This document shows positions 52,145 through 52,242 of a DNA stretch of 52,242 nt, piece after piece. The position numbers and the translations under genes were made by a program. The DNA is from M50B103 sp041667565. Lineage in GTDB: Bacteria > Fidelibacterota > Fidelibacteria > Fidelibacterales > Fidelibacteraceae. Where the stretch lies: assembly GCA_964572745.1 (NCBI GenBank), contig CAZNFT010000008.1, positions 1-52,242 of the forward strand, written 5' to 3'. Under the pieces are notes generated by a model. It was not told the DNA's origin. It searched no databases and was given only the letters and a program-made list of their open reading frames with translations. Position 1 is the stretch's first letter. Every line of letters starts with the position of its first letter.

Positions 52145-52181
52145 ATTTGATTAAATAATATTTAATTATAGTAATATAAAT

Positions 52182-52242
<61 letters not shown>

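Noticed and set aside
52099..52158. 19-codon frame (MRDSMRVQLDKVV...) in the rRNA leader
   Set aside because: It overlaps the leader hairpin and lies in an untranslated rRNA precursor; a chance frame is more likely than a leader peptide.

Overview
The window is a low-to-moderate GC bacterial chromosome segment that ends in the first ~60 bases of a 16S rRNA gene. It most likely comes from a deep lineage of the FCB group (Marinimicrobia, Cloacimonadota, Calditrichota or a relative). Three things suggest this: a secreted amylase with a C-terminal sorting domain of the NYPNPFNP type (type IX secretion style), a GWxTD-domain protein, and a Bacteroidetes-like EF-Tu (RSFDSIDNAPEE insertion). The phylum is an inference and cannot be fixed from this sequence alone.

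Region 1 (1-15.3 kb) is accessory. It opens with three tandem ~72-bp hairpin repeats that abut a small minus-strand gene. That gene looks like an IS200/RAYT Y1 transposase in which every catalytic residue has been replaced. A perfect CRP-type palindrome lies between it and a starch-use block (secreted GH13 amylase, GltS-type symporter, SusA-like GH13 enzyme). An ArsR-type regulator, a very large CPBP intramembrane protease with a duplicated ectodomain, a GWxTD/chorismate mutase/VWA gene string and an acyl-CoA thioesterase follow.

Region 2 (15.4-28.7 kb) is a stable-RNA and transcription block: tRNA-Thr(TGT), Tyr, Gly, Thr(GGT), tuf copy 1, rpmG, tRNA-Trp, secE, nusG, rplK-A-J-L, rpoB and rpoC. 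It is closed by a strong terminator.

Region 3 (28.9-47.8 kb) is an unbroken str-S10-spc-alpha ribosomal superoperon: rpsL, rpsG, fusA, tuf copy 2, rpsJ through rpmJ, rpsM, rpsK, rpsD, rpoA, rplQ. The gaps between genes are mostly 0-70 nt. Several genes start with TTG or GTG behind good Shine-Dalgarno sequences. The two tuf genes are identical, and the identity runs on into the first codons of the two different downstream genes (rpmG and rpsJ), a footprint of gene conversion.

Region 4 (47.9-52.2 kb) carries a YihY/BrkB membrane protein, two glycosyltransferases (GT4-like, and GT9 heptosyltransferase-like, probably cell-surface glycan synthesis), and then an rRNA operon promoter region. The promoter region is an array of five ~90-bp promoter modules, one of them decayed. 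Each intact module has a near-consensus -35/-10 pair with a 17-bp spacer and a GGCTTTTT-type start region exactly 4 nt after the -10. The same start motif, in the same position, occurs at the tRNA-cluster promoter and, with one change, at the str promoter. This suggests one shared mode of control for the translation machinery.

The most unusual items are the catalytically dead Y1 protein with its covarying hairpin repeats, the rRNA promoter array with its shared start element, and the tuf conversion tract that rewrote the start of a neighbouring ribosomal protein.
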